Part shown: piece by piece, positions 48,322 through 57,183 of the stretch
Layout of the letters: every line of letters begins with the position of its first letter
Position numbering within the stretch: the first letter of the stretch is position 1
From: Lentzea waywayandensis
Lineage (GTDB): Bacteria > Actinomycetota > Actinomycetes > Mycobacteriales > Pseudonocardiaceae
Assembly: GCF_900115955.1 (NCBI RefSeq)
Contig: NZ_FOYL01000001.1
Location: forward strand, 1 to 64,000
Reading direction: 5' to 3'
Length of the DNA stretch: 64,000 nt
Position numbers and translations under genes: made by a program
Notes under the pieces: generated by a model
Told to the model about the DNA's origin: nothing
Database searches by the model: none
What the model saw: the letters and a program-made list of their open reading frames with translations, nothing else

Positions 48322-49683
48322 GTGTCGTCCGTGATCCAGGCGTATCGGTTCGCCCTGGACCCTGCTCCCGTTCAGGAGCAGGCGTTGCGGTCGCACTGTG
48401 GCGCCCGGCGGCGCGCGTTCAACTGGGGCCTGGCGCGGATCAAGGCGAACCTGGACCAGCGGGCCGCCGAGATGACCTACGGCCTGGTCGAGGACGAGCT
48501 GACGCCGTCGGTGTCGTGGTCGGCTTACAGCCTGCGCAAGGACTGGAACCAGGCCAAGGACGAGGTCGCCCCGTGGTGGGCCGAGAACTCTAAGGAGGCC
48601 TACTCCTGCGGTCTGGCGAACCTCGCGACCGCCCTGGGCAACTGGGCGGACTCCCAGCGTGGCAAGCGCAACGGCCGCAGGTTCGGGTTCCCAAGGTTCA
48701 AGGGCAGGCGGTCCGGCCTGTCGTGCCGGTTCACCACCGGCGCGTTCGGACTCGCCGACGACCGCCGACACGTCAAGCTGCCCCGCATCGGACTCGTGCG
48801 CACCCACGAGTCGACCCGCAGACTCGCCCGGCACGTCGAGCGCGGCACCGCCCGTATCCGCTCGGCGACCGTGTCCTTCCGGGCCGGGCGGTGGTTCGTG
48901 TCGTTCTCCGTGGAGATCACCCGGACCGATCCCTTGCCCACGCGGCCCGGCAGCGTGGTGGGGGTCGACCTGGGCGTGAAGTCGCTGGCCGTGCTGTCGA
49001 CCGGCGAAAGCATCCCGAACCCGCGGCACCTAGAGACCGCGCTGCGGGAACTGCGTCGCCTGCAACGCCAGGCCGCGCGCCGTACCGGCCCGGATCGGCG
49101 CATCCGCCGGCAACCATCCGCCCGGTGGCGTAAGACCCAGGCGCGCGTCACGCGGCTGCACACCACGGTCGTGAACGCCCGCCGGGATGGGCTGCACAAG
49201 CTCACCACCCGGCTGGTGCGCGCTCACGGCGCGGTGGTGATCGAGGATCTGAACGTGGCCGGGATGACCCGCAACCGCCGGTTGGCCCGGCACGTCGCTG
49301 GTGTCGGCATGGCCGAGCTGCGCCGTCAGATCGAGTACAAGGCCCAGTGGGCGGGTGCGCGCGTGCACGTCGCTGACCGCTGGTATCCCAGTTCCAAGAC
49401 GTGTTCGGCCTGTGGCGTGGTGAAAGCCAAACTGCGCCTGTCCGAACGCACCCTCTGCTGCGACGCGTGCGGCCTGGTCCTGGACCGGGACCTCAACGCC
49501 GCGCGTAACCTCGCCGCGCTCGTGCCCCGCGAGACGTCCTCCCCGAGTTGCGGGGCGACGGTAAACGAGCCCGCTGGAAACCCAGGTAAGACCCGCACCG
49601 CGCGGGCAACGGGTACTGCCACGGGAAGACCCGCACCGGTTGGTGCGGGCCAACGCCGCCGCCGCAAGGCGACGGCTGTCTGA
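48322..49683 (+). CDS. tnpB: TnpB RNA-guided nuclease
   Basis: A 453-residue complete TnpB (ancestor of Cas12). RuvC motifs are intact: Asp216 (VVGVDLGVKSL), Glu308 (VVIEDLNVAGM) and Asp390 in LDRDLNAARN, with a zinc ribbon CSAC...CDAC (Cys361, 364, 380, 383). The N-terminal helix bundle and HTH-like region are full length; the C-terminus is basic (RARATGTATGRPAP...RRRRKATAV). GTG 48322 starts the protein. It should act as a guide-RNA-directed DNA nuclease using RNA from the right end. Confidence 0.93.
   Translation: MSSVIQAYRFALDPAPVQEQALRSHCGARRRAFNWGLARIKANLDQRAAEMTYGLVEDELTPSVSWSAYSLRKDWNQAKDEVAPWWAENSKEAYSCGLANLATALGNWADSQRGKRNGRRFGFPRFKGRRSGLSCRFTTGAFGLADDRRHVKLPRIGLVRTHESTRRLARHVERGTARIRSATVSFRAGRWFVSFSVEITRTDPLPTRPGSVVGVDLGVKSLAVLSTGESIPNPRHLETALRELRRLQRQAARRTGPDRRIRRQPSARWRKTQARVTRLHTTVVNARRDGLHKLTTRLVRAHGAVVIEDLNVAGMTRNRRLARHVAGVGMAELRRQIEYKAQWAGARVHVADRWYPSSKTCSACGVVKAKLRLSERTLCCDACGLVLDRDLNAARNLAALVPRETSSPSCGATVNEPAGNPGKTRTARATGTATGRPAPVGAGQRRRRKATAV
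49630..49676 (+). ncRNA. Candidate omegaRNA (reRNA) scaffold hairpins at the tnpB 3' end
   Basis: Two stable hairpins overlap the last codons of tnpB. The first (49630-49649) has an 8-base perfect stem CCCGCACC / GGTGCGGG and a GGTT loop. The second (49655-49676) has a 9-base stem with one mismatch and a GCAA tetraloop. The guide segment should start just beyond the element's right end at about 49711 (CTTCAGATAACGG). The 5' boundary is not readable. Confidence 0.5.
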
Positions 49684-49705
49684 ACCGTGATGGACTCACG
49701 TTCAC

Positions 49706-50203
49706 TCACACTTCAGATAACGGAATCCGGATCACGCTCCCCGGGGTGATCACGTTGGGGTCCGTGATGACGTGCGGGTTGGCCCGCACCAGCCGGGTGT
49801 AGAGGTTGCCGGAGCCGTAGAACTGCGTGGCGATCGACCACAGCGTGTCACCGGCCTTGATCACGTACTCCTGGTAGACCCGGTAGCCGGGCACGATCCG
49901 CGGCCCGTACACCACCGGCACGATGACCTTGTCGAGCTCGGCGCCGTCCTGCGGCGAGACCCAGAACACCTCGACGAAGAGCCGGTCGAGCGCGAACGAC
50001 GCCCCCGACACGTCGACCTGAACCTGGAACTGGCCGTGGCCGCCGACCCCGTCCCCGGCGGTGAACCCGCCGACCACCTCGTCGTGCCCTTCATGGATCC
50101 GGTAGCCGAACTGGGCCTCGAACGCTCCGCCCGCGGTGCCGGCGATGTGGACGTGGCTCCCGACGAGGCCGAGCGCACGAGGTTGCTGAATGTCGATGGA
50201 CAT
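49706..50203 (-). CDS. Gmad2-like plus LysM protein
   Basis: A 165-residue protein. An immunoglobulin-like Gmad2-type domain (residues about 10-100: IQQPRALGLVGSHVHIAGTAGGAFEAQFGYRIHEGHDEVVGG) is followed by a complete LysM domain (YVIKAGDTLWSIATQFYGSGNLYTRLVRANPHVITDPNVITPGSVIRIP). There is no signal peptide at the chosen ATG. It binds peptidoglycan-like sugars or forms part of a larger assembly. The final residues and stop lie at the edge of the TnpB element. Confidence 0.75.
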   Translation of the reverse strand: MSIDIQQPRALGLVGSHVHIAGTAGGAFEAQFGYRIHEGHDEVVGGFTAGDGVGGHGQFQVQVDVSGASFALDRLFVEVFWVSPQDGAELDKVIVPVVYGPRIVPGYRVYQEYVIKAGDTLWSIATQFYGSGNLYTRLVRANPHVITDPNVITPGSVIRIPLSEV

Positions 50204-50280
50204 GGTGTCCCCTTCCTCCGCTAGTAGATCGTGAGCGGGGTGGGGGTTGTTGCCGGGGTTCACCCCGGTGGCGCAACGGC

Positions 50281-50365
50281 TGGTGGTGGAGGTCGGAGTC
50301 GAACCGACTCTGCACGGAGGCTCCCGTTTTACAGACGGGCGGGGCTCCACAGCCCCATCTCCACC
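50281..50365 (-). tRNA. tRNA-Tyr (GTA)
   Basis: A cloverleaf on the minus strand with acceptor stem GGTGGAG / CTCCACC (discriminator A at 50284, CCA encoded at 50281-50283), a D-arm, the anticodon loop CTGTAAA (anticodon GTA) on a CCCGT/ACGGG stem, the long variable arm typical of tRNA-Tyr, and the T-loop GTTCGACTC. Confidence 0.93.
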
Positions 50366-50391
50366 ATTGTCGTGCGCATTTTCCGCGCACG

Positions 50392-50428
50392 AAAAAGCCG
50401 CCCTGACCCGTTCGCACGGGCGGGCGGC
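50392..50428 (-). terminator. Orphan intrinsic terminator upstream of tRNA-Tyr
   Basis: On the minus strand GCCGCCC / GGGCGGC arms (50397-50403 and 50422-50428), extended by CCCGT/ACGGG, form a hairpin followed by TTTTT (50392-50396). It ends a minus-strand transcript coming from above 50430, where no standard gene is annotated. Confidence 0.7.
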
Positions 50429-50447
50429 TCTCGACGTCGAAGAGGCC

Positions 50448-50579
50448 TTACGGCGTCACGACGGAGAGCCTGAGCTGGGCGGATAGCTGCGATAGCGGCG
50501 CATGCGGACCACCTTGCCGGACCGTCCGCTCGGTGGCCAGCCATTTATCGCGGCCTTTGCCGGAAACGAGGTTCCACAC
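50448..50579 (-). CDS. Possible small protein (43 residues)
   Basis: From GTG 50579 the minus strand reads 43 codons (VWNLVSGKGRDKWLATERTV, then GPHAPLSQLSAQLRLSVVTP) to a TAA 20 bases before an intrinsic terminator. The amino-acid mix is ordinary for a small soluble protein, and it shares its upstream region with the divergent LAL regulator. No family is recognised, and it might be chance. Confidence 0.3.
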   Translation of the reverse strand: MWNLVSGKGRDKWLATERTVRQGGPHAPLSQLSAQLRLSVVTP

Positions 50580-50596
50580 CCGAGCGATATCCAGGC

Positions 50597-53161
50597 GTGA
50601 AGGTCGTGGGGCGTGGTCGTGAGCTTGCCGCGGCACGGTCGTGGCTGGCGGCGGAGACCGGGCGGCTGGTGCTCTGCGGCGGCGAACCGGGCATCGGCAA
50701 GACGCGGCTGGCCCAGGAACTGGCCGGGCACGCGCTCGCTCTCGGCCGGGAGGTCGTGTGGGGGCACTGCGTCGAAACCGCCGGGGCGCCGGCGTTCTGG
50801 CCGTGGCGGCAGGTGCTGAAGGCGACCGGCGCGGATCCCGATCTCGTGCTCGCGCACGACGCCGAGGTGCCGCAGGACCGGTTCCGGGTGTTCGACGCGA
50901 TCGCGGCCGCGCTGGACCGCGACGGCCTGGTGATCGTCGTCGAGGACGTCCACTGGGCTGACGAGGCGTCACTGCTCGTGCTCGCTCATCTCGCCACACA
51001 ACTGCGGAACGTGCTGCTGTTCGCGACCTTCCGCGACCCGTGCCCCGCGGCCGCGGACCTCATGCGCTCGGCCGACCGGATCGACCTGCACGGGTTGTCC
51101 CCGGACGAGGTCGCGGAGCTGGTCGGCGCCGAGCACGCGGCCACGATCACGGAGCTGACCAGCGGAAACCCGTTGTTCGTCACGGAGATCGCCCGCGCGG
51201 TCGGCGACGGCACGTGGCGTGCGGACCAACCACCGCGCAGCGTCCGTGACATCGTGACCGCTCGCCTCGCCCGGCTCTCCCCCGACGCCCGCGACCTGAT
51301 CAAGACGGCCGCGCTGGTCGGCCGCGACTTCGACCTCGACCTGGCCGCCCAGGCCTCCGGCCTGCCGATCAGCGCGCTGGACGAGGCGACGACGCTGATC
51401 GACGCGACGGGGCACCGGTTCGTGCACGCGCTGACCAGGGACGCCGTCGAGGCCGCGCTCACCCCGGCCGAACGCCGCGCGTTGCACCGCCGGATCGCCG
51501 AGGCGATGGCGAGCAGCACGCGCTACGCCGACGTGGCCCGGCACTGGAACGCCTGCGGTGAAACAGAAGAGGCCCGCACGTGGACGATCCGTGCGGCGCA
51601 GGACGCGGTGGCCCGGCTCGCCTACGAGGAAGGCGTGCGTCTCTACCGCGCCGCCGCCGAACTGAGCGACAGTCACGAGATCCAGGTGGCGCTGGGCAGA
51701 GCCGCCTACTTCGCCGGGGACCTCGCGGGGTGCGTCCAGGCCGCCCAGCGCGCCGCCGAGCTGGCCGGGTCGCCCGAACAGATCGCGGAAGCCGCCCTGG
51801 TCCTCGAGGCCGCACCCGGCGCGGGCGTCAACGCGGTCGCGACCCCGTTGTGCGACAACGCCCTTCGCCAGGACGTCAGCCCGGCCACCCGCGCCCGGCT
51901 GCTGGCCCAGCGCAGCCACCTCGCGTTCTACCGCGGCGAGCAGCACCGCCTCGACGAGCTCAGCCGGGAGGCGCTGCGTCTGGCCCGCGGCGACGACCGC
52001 GCGCTCGCCGAAGCGTTGCACGCCAGGCAGGAGGCGTGTCCCGGCCCGGCCGGACGTGCCGAACGACTCGGCCTCGCCACCGAGATGATCGACCTCGCCC
52101 ACCGCACGCACAGCCCGCGCGGCGCGATGTGGGGCTCGTTGTGGCGCATCCACGCGTTGGTCGAGAGCGGCGAACTCGCTGCCGCACAAGAAGAACTCCC
52201 GGCCCTGAAGCTGGCCTGCGAACGGGTCGGTGGCCAGGTCCCGTTGTGGCACCTCGATGTCGTGACGGCCTGCATCGCCCAGGCACAGGGACGTTTCGTG
52301 GAGGCCCAGGAGGTCGGCCGCAGGGCCTACGACCGCATGCGGGTGATCGAGCGCGAACCGGCATCGGGCGCCTACTTCGCCTTGCAGTGCGGGCTTTCCT
52401 GCCATCTCGGCGTCACCGAGGACGGCCTCGCACTGGCCCGCCACTTCCACGACCCGCCGCCCCGGTTCCGGCTGATGTCGAAGCTCACGCGAGCGTTCCT
52501 GTTGCTGCGCGCGGGTTTCCGCGACGAGGCTCTGGACTTCTACCGCCGCTCCGGCCCGATCGCCGAGTGGGACCTGCCCGCGTTCTTCGTGCTGCCCGGC
52601 CTGGTCGACGCCGTCCTGGTGACCTCGGGCCTGGGCCTGACCGAGGACCTGAGGCTGATCCTGCCGCGCCTCGCGGAGTTCCGCGGCGAGCACGCGGCCG
52701 GCAACGGCGTCGCGTACATGGGCCCGGTCACCCTCGCGCTGGGCCGCGGCCACCTGGCACTCGGCGACCACGAACAGGCCGTCACCGACCTCACCGCCGC
52801 CGTCGACGAGGCCTCCCGCGCCGGCGCACCCGCGTTCGCCGCCGAGGCCCGCTGGCACCTCGCGGCCGCGTTGCGCGCTCTGGGCCGCGACGCCGACGCC
52901 GTGCACCGCGCCGCCGACCGTGCCATCCGCACGCTGGGCATGACCGCGTTCACCACGACCGAACTGAGCGGCCGAGAGCACGAGGTCGCGTCGCTGGTCA
53001 CCGAAGGCATGACGAACCGGCAGATCGCACGACGGCTGGTGATCTCCGAGCGGACCGCCCAGAACCACGTCCAGCACATCCTCACCAAGCTCGGCTTCAG
53101 CACCCGCAGCCAGATCGCGGCGTGGATGAGTACCGCACCGAGTACTCCGGCGGATGGCTGA
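50597..53161 (+). CDS. LAL-type (MalT-like) LuxR regulator with AAA ATPase
   Basis: An 854-residue large ATP-binding LuxR regulator. Walker A GEPGIGKT near residue 32, Walker B VIVVEDVHWADEAS, then a STAND-type winged region (LIKTAALVGRDFDLDLAAQASGLP) and about 400 residues of TPR-like helical repeats. The C-terminal LuxR HTH (LSGREHEVASLVTEGMTNRQIARRLVISERTAQNHVQHILTKLGFSTRSQI) binds DNA. The GTG start has no strong ribosome site. Ligand unknown; such proteins are often activators of metabolism or antibiotic genes. Confidence 0.9.
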   Translation: MKVVGRGRELAAARSWLAAETGRLVLCGGEPGIGKTRLAQELAGHALALGREVVWGHCVETAGAPAFWPWRQVLKATGADPDLVLAHDAEVPQDRFRVFDAIAAALDRDGLVIVVEDVHWADEASLLVLAHLATQLRNVLLFATFRDPCPAAADLMRSADRIDLHGLSPDEVAELVGAEHAATITELTSGNPLFVTEIARAVGDGTWRADQPPRSVRDIVTARLARLSPDARDLIKTAALVGRDFDLDLAAQASGLPISALDEATTLIDATGHRFVHALTRDAVEAALTPAERRALHRRIAEAMASSTRYADVARHWNACGETEEARTWTIRAAQDAVARLAYEEGVRLYRAAAELSDSHEIQVALGRAAYFAGDLAGCVQAAQRAAELAGSPEQIAEAALVLEAAPGAGVNAVATPLCDNALRQDVSPATRARLLAQRSHLAFYRGEQHRLDELSREALRLARGDDRALAEALHARQEACPGPAGRAERLGLATEMIDLAHRTHSPRGAMWGSLWRIHALVESGELAAAQEELPALKLACERVGGQVPLWHLDVVTACIAQAQGRFVEAQEVGRRAYDRMRVIEREPASGAYFALQCGLSCHLGVTEDGLALARHFHDPPPRFRLMSKLTRAFLLLRAGFRDEALDFYRRSGPIAEWDLPAFFVLPGLVDAVLVTSGLGLTEDLRLILPRLAEFRGEHAAGNGVAYMGPVTLALGRGHLALGDHEQAVTDLTAAVDEASRAGAPAFAAEARWHLAAALRALGRDADAVHRAADRAIRTLGMTAFTTTELSGREHEVASLVTEGMTNRQIARRLVISERTAQNHVQHILTKLGFSTRSQIAAWMSTAPSTPADG

Positions 53162-53210
53162 CCAGCGCGAACTTCCTACCTTGGGAGCACACCGACCGAG
53201 GAGGAACCCC

Positions 53211-53486
53211 ATGTGGCTCACCATCGCGACCCCGCCCACCCAGTCCCTCGACCAGCTCGACCAGGTGATGGGCTCGGCCACCCCCGACGGCCTGCGCGCC
53301 CGCTACGCCTGCCGGGCCGACGGCGAGTTCCGGGTCATCGCCGTGTGGGAGTCGAAGGAGCACGCCGACCGCTTCTTCCGCGAGGTGCTCGGCCCGATCC
53401 TGGCCCGCGTGCTCGGCCCGGAGCCGTCCGGCGCGCCCGCGATGACCGGCATGGAGGTGCTGCGCGAGTTCGTGCCGGTCAGTTGA
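53211..53486 (+). CDS. Small dimeric alpha/beta-barrel-like protein
   Basis: A 91-residue protein ([20 protein letters not shown], then [34 protein letters not shown]) with the pattern of antibiotic-biosynthesis-monooxygenase-like ferredoxin folds. GAGGAGGAAC precedes the ATG. It follows the LAL gene by 49 bases, so it may belong to its operon. Role unknown. Confidence 0.65.
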   Translation: MWLTIATPPTQSLDQLDQVMGSATPDGLRARYACRADGEFRVIAVWESKEHADRFFREVLGPILARVLGPEPSGAPAMTGMEVLREFVPVS

Positions 53487-53952
53487 GCACGGCGATCGAC
53501 ACGTTCAGGGCCGCCGCGAAGCTCACCCACGCCAGATAGGGCACCAGGAGCATCCCGGCGGCCCTGCTCCGCCGCCAGAACGCCACGATCACCGCGACGA
53601 TCGCCAGCCACAGCACCAGGATCTCGGCGAACGCCACCCAGAACCAGCCGAGCCCGAAGAACAACGGCGTCCAGGCCGCGTTCAGCACCAGCTGCACGCC
53701 GAACAACGTCAGCTCGTTCCGAGTCGCTCCCGCGCGCCAGGCCAGCCAGCCCGCGGCCGCGATCATCACGTACAGCAGCGTCCACACCGGACCGAACAGC
53801 CACGAGGGAGGCGCCCAGGAAGGCTGCTCCAGCGCCATGTACGTCGATCCGGTCGACACGGAGAACAGCGACCCCACCACGGCGGTCACCAGCACGGCCC
53901 CCGCGAAGAGCCCGAGAGCGCGAACCGGATGCCGTTGCGATACCAGCGTCAT
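53479..53952 (-). CDS. tspO: TspO/MBR tryptophan-rich membrane protein
   Basis: A 157-residue five-helix membrane protein of the TspO/peripheral benzodiazepine receptor family. The Trp-rich [28 protein letters not shown] and [29 protein letters not shown] segments are diagnostic. It binds or breaks down porphyrins and responds to oxidative stress. It overlaps the previous convergent gene by eight bases. Confidence 0.9.
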   Translation of the reverse strand: MTLVSQRHPVRALGLFAGAVLVTAVVGSLFSVSTGSTYMALEQPSWAPPSWLFGPVWTLLYVMIAAAGWLAWRAGATRNELTLFGVQLVLNAAWTPLFFGLGWFWVAFAEILVLWLAIVAVIVAFWRRSRAAGMLLVPYLAWVSFAAALNVSIAVLN

Positions 53953-53969
53953 GCCACGGTGGTACCCAC

Positions 53970-54257
53970 TCAGGAGTCGGCCAAAGCACGAACGATCTTC
54001 AGCACCGCCGCCCTGCTCGGCCGCACCCGCTCGGCGGCGTTGAGCAGGGTGAGCTCGTCGACCAGCACGGCCTCGCGGATCTGCGCGTCGTGCCCAGGCA
54101 GTTCGGCCCGCAAGGCCGCCACCAGCCGCGACCGCAGCGCCCGGCCCAGCGGGTCGTCGGCCGGCAGCAGCCGCCAGTGCGTGCGCAGGATCCGTGCCGC
54201 CACGTCCTCGCCGCCGACCGCCCAGAGCAGACGGATCATCCGGTCGGCGAGGCCCAT
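53970..54257 (-). CDS. Hypothetical small protein
   Basis: A 95-residue soluble, mostly helical protein ([62 protein letters not shown]) of unknown family. It lies between tspO and the mannosyltransferase gene on the same strand, with 17 bases to tspO, so it may be co-transcribed. Confidence 0.55.
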   Translation of the reverse strand: MGLADRMIRLLWAVGGEDVAARILRTHWRLLPADDPLGRALRSRLVAALRAELPGHDAQIREAVLVDELTLLNAAERVRPSRAAVLKIVRALADS

Positions 54258-54317
54258 GCGGTCAACACTGAAGTCCGGCGGTCACGCTCGCAACCGCCGG
54301 ACTCAGGAAAGAACGAC

Positions 54318-55082
54318 CTACTTCTTGCCGGTGAACAGGGCTTTGACCTGGTTGCCGCGGCGACGCAGGCCCCACTTCGTCACGCGGATCAGCGCCTCGC
54401 GCACGATGTTGCCGCTCATCTTCGACTCGCCGAACTCGCGCTCCAGGAACGTGATCGGCACCTCGCGGACCCGGAAGCCCAGCTCGATCGTCCGCCACAG
54501 CAGGTCGATCTGGAAGCAGTACCCGGCCGACGCGACCGAGGCGAGGTTCAGCTTGCGCAGGGTGTCCGCGCGGAACGCCCGGTAGCCGCCCGTCATGTCG
54601 CGGATGTTCGCGCCCAGCGCGAGCCGCGAGTACAGCGAGCCGCCCAGCGACAGGAACTTGCGCTGCGCCGGCCAGTTCACGACCTCGCCGCCCGGCACCC
54701 AGCGCGAGCCCAGGACCAGGTCGGCCTGCGGCAGCGCGTCGAGCAGCCGGTGCAGCTGCTCCGGGGCGTGGGAGCCGTCGGCGTCCATCTCGCAGATGAC
54801 GCCGTAGTCCCGCTCCAGCGCCCACTGGAAGCCCGCGACGTACGCGGCGCCCAGGCCGGCCTTCTCGGTGCGGTGCATCACGTGGACCCGGTCGTCCGCG
54901 GCCGCCATCTCGTCGGCGAGCTGCCCGGTGCCATCGGGGCTGCCGTCGTCGACCACCAGCACGTGCACGTCGGGCAGTGCCGTGTGCAGTCGCTTGACGA
55001 TCTTTCCGATGTTGTCCCGCTCGTTGTACGTCGGGATCACCACCAGCACCTGCCCGAGTTCCTGGTCAGGCTGCCGCGCCAT
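54318..55082 (-). CDS. Polyprenol-phosphate mannosyltransferase (Ppm1/Dpm-like)
   Basis: A 254-residue GT2 glycosyltransferase: [40 protein letters not shown], the DAD motif in [15 protein letters not shown], and [33 protein letters not shown]. It transfers mannose from GDP-mannose to polyprenol phosphate for lipoglycans. The ATG (55082) lies 17 bases inside the end of lnt; in mycobacteria the two are often fused as Ppm1. Confidence 0.9.
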   Translation of the reverse strand: MARQPDQELGQVLVVIPTYNERDNIGKIVKRLHTALPDVHVLVVDDGSPDGTGQLADEMAAADDRVHVMHRTEKAGLGAAYVAGFQWALERDYGVICEMDADGSHAPEQLHRLLDALPQADLVLGSRWVPGGEVVNWPAQRKFLSLGGSLYSRLALGANIRDMTGGYRAFRADTLRKLNLASVASAGYCFQIDLLWRTIELGFRVREVPITFLEREFGESKMSGNIVREALIRVTKWGLRRRGNQVKALFTGKK

Positions 55083-56613
55083 TCGAGTCCTTCCGTCGTC
55101 GGGTGAAGCCCAGCGCCAACGCCACAAGGCCCGCAGCGGCAATCACCCACTCGGGCCAGGCTCCTAGCCAAGTCGCCAGCGTAGTCTGTGACCGCAGCGG
55201 CAGTGTCGCGACCAGGGCACCAGGCTCGAAAAGCCCAGTCTTCTGAGTGACGGAACCGTCAGGTTCGACGATCCCGCTGACCCCCGAGGTGGCCGCCACG
55301 ACCACGGCCCGTCCGTGCTCCACCGCACGCAGTCTGGACATGGAAAGCTGCTGGTAGGTCATCTCCGTGTACCCGAACGTGGCGTTGTTCGTCGGGATCG
55401 CGATGATCGTCGCCCCGGCCGTCACGGAGTCGCGGACCACTGAGTCGAACGCCACTTCGTAACATGTGTCAATCGCGACCTTCGCGGGTCCCATGACGAA
55501 ACCCTCCGGGTCCGTGCCGGGCTGGAAGACACCCGCCCGGTCCACCTCGGACGCGAACAGCCGGAAGAACGACCGCATGGGCATCGTCTCGCCGAACGGC
55601 TGCAGCTTGCGCTTCGTGTAGGTGTCCGTGGCGCCCTTCTCGGGGTCCCACAGCACCACCTGGTTGCGCGGCAGCCCGTCGCCCTTGTCGACGACCACGG
55701 CCCCCACCGCGATCGGCGCCTTGATCGCCTTCGCGGCCGCGTCGATCCGCGCCGCCGCGTCCGGGTTGCGGAAGGGGTCGATGTCGGAGGAGTTCTCCGG
55801 CCAGATCACCACGTCCGGCTGCTTGACCTTGCCCGCGGCCACGTCGGCGGCGAGTTCGATCGTCTTCTTGACGTGGTTGTCGAGCACGGCCCGGCGCTGT
55901 GAGTTGAAGTCGAGCCCGGCACGCGGCACGTTGCCCTGGATCGCGGCGACCGTGACCGTCCCGGCGGACGCGTCCACCCCCACGGGCACCACCAGGCCCA
56001 CCGCCAACGGCACCACGACCAGCGGCAGGCCGAGCTTCCAGTTCTTCGCGAGCCAGAACAGCCCGAACCCGGTCAGCACCACCGCGAACGTCACCAGCGG
56101 CGCCCCGCCCAGCGACGCGAGCGGCAGGAACCAGCCCTCCGGCTGCCCGAAGGCGATCTTCCCCCAGGTGAAGCCGCCGAACGGGAACACCCCGCGCAAC
56201 GCCTCGTCCGCCACCCACAGGCACGCCGCCCACAACGGCCACCCCGGCACGCGCGACGCGAACGCCATCGCGGCCGTGCCGATCGAGATCATCAGCGCGC
56301 ACGCGAGCGCGAGCGGCAGCCACGCGATCAGCCCGACGAACTCACCGGTCCACCGCAGCAGCGGCACCAGGAACCCGAGCCCGAACAGCAGCCCGTACCC
56401 GAACCCGGCCCGCGCACGCCTGTCGTAGATCACGTACGCGAGCAACGCGAACCCGACCGGCGCCAGGAACCACAGCGGCCGCGGCGGAAAGCTCAGGTAG
56501 ACCAGCACGCCGCCGGCGACGGCGAGTGCCATGCGCAACAGCACCGGAGTGCTCACTTTTCGCCTGCGCGCGGGCGATTCCGGCGATTCCGGCGCGATGG
56601 GGGGTGCGACCAC
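55066..56613 (-). CDS. lnt: Apolipoprotein N-acyltransferase
   Basis: A 515-residue Lnt: about eight N-terminal membrane helices ([26 protein letters not shown] onwards), then the nitrilase domain with the catalytic triad Glu ([14 protein letters not shown]), Lys ([14 protein letters not shown]) and Cys ([12 protein letters not shown]). It adds the third acyl chain to lipoproteins. GTG 56613 is the start. It overlaps the mannosyltransferase gene and is coupled to it. Confidence 0.92.
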   Translation of the reverse strand: MVAPPIAPESPESPARRRKVSTPVLLRMALAVAGGVLVYLSFPPRPLWFLAPVGFALLAYVIYDRRARAGFGYGLLFGLGFLVPLLRWTGEFVGLIAWLPLALACALMISIGTAAMAFASRVPGWPLWAACLWVADEALRGVFPFGGFTWGKIAFGQPEGWFLPLASLGGAPLVTFAVVLTGFGLFWLAKNWKLGLPLVVVPLAVGLVVPVGVDASAGTVTVAAIQGNVPRAGLDFNSQRRAVLDNHVKKTIELAADVAAGKVKQPDVVIWPENSSDIDPFRNPDAAARIDAAAKAIKAPIAVGAVVVDKGDGLPRNQVVLWDPEKGATDTYTKRKLQPFGETMPMRSFFRLFASEVDRAGVFQPGTDPEGFVMGPAKVAIDTCYEVAFDSVVRDSVTAGATIIAIPTNNATFGYTEMTYQQLSMSRLRAVEHGRAVVVAATSGVSGIVEPDGSVTQKTGLFEPGALVATLPLRSQTTLATWLGAWPEWVIAAAGLVALALGFTRRRKDSNGAAA

Positions 56614-56704
56614 CCGATCAGACTACGAGGCTCAGGAGTACGCAGGACGTATGACCTACGTCGTCGACCAGGGCTACGGGCTCTGCTGGTCATCAAGATC
56701 CGGT

Positions 56705-56746
56705 CCGGGTGTGAGCCGGCGAAAAAACGCGTCGGCTCACACCCGG
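56705..56746. repeat. Long perfect palindrome inside pseudogene sequence
   Basis: Fourteen-base perfect arms (56705-56718 and 56733-56746; CCGGGTGTGAGCCG / CGGCTCACACCCGG) enclose a 14-base A-rich loop. It lies just before the acyl-CoA ligase remnant and could be a REP-type or MITE-type insertion, or a former terminator. Confidence 0.6.
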
Positions 56747-56761
56747 AGGAACGAACCCTCG

Positions 56762-57156
56762 TTGAGCGAAACGGCCGATGGCTGGTTCGACACCGGTGAC
56801 ATGGGCTGTTCGACTCCGACGGTCACCTCGACCTCAACGACTGCGGCAATGGCGTCATCGTCGCTGGTAGAACGTCCGGCAACGTCTGCTCACGCCTGCT
56901 TGACGACTTCCTGATCACGCTTCCCGGTGTCCGGCAGGCGGCGGCGGTCGCCCAGCCGGACGCGGCACTCGGCGAGGTCGTCCACCTTTTCCTGATCACC
57001 GAAGGACCGGATGTCGATGTCGACAGGATTCGCGGTTCGGTCGTTGCCGAACTGGGTGAGCTTCACCAGCCCAGAGGGGTCACGATCGTGCCTCGACAGC
57101 CCTTGACCAAGGTGGGAAAGGTCGACAAGCGCAAGCTTCGTGCCCAGTTTCGGTAA
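56762..57156 (+). pseudogene. C-terminal remnant of an acyl-CoA ligase, frameshifted
   Basis: A fragment of an adenylate-forming enzyme. The frame from 56762 reads SETADGWFDTGDMG (the conserved GWFxTGD hinge motif), then one base appears missing near 56806; the next frame continues FDSDGHLDLNDCGNGVIVAGR, then PGVRQAAAVAQPDAALGEVVHLFLI and the final PLTKVGKVDKRKLRAQFR with the C-terminal Lys motif. The N-terminal two-thirds of the gene are absent. It ends 28 bases before the TetR gene. Confidence 0.75.
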
Positions 57157-57183
57157 GGTTCTGGCTAAATCAGGAGGTGACGG

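Larger units (their letters stand above)
48245..49710 (+). mobile_element. IS200/IS605-type element with tnpB only
   Basis: A tnpB-only (IS1341-like) element. TGTGATTGAACGTG at the left (48245-48258) faces an inverted near-copy at the right (49697-49710, minus strand TGTGAGTGAACGTG; one mismatch). It contains the whole tnpB gene and hairpins typical of the right end. No tnpA is present, so movement would need a transposase in trans. It separates the MFS and LysM genes, and its right end supplies the LysM stop codon. Confidence 0.65.

Noticed and set aside
48245..49710. Complete IS605 element with tnpA
   Set aside because: Only tnpB is present; no Y1 transposase frame exists between the ends or next to them.
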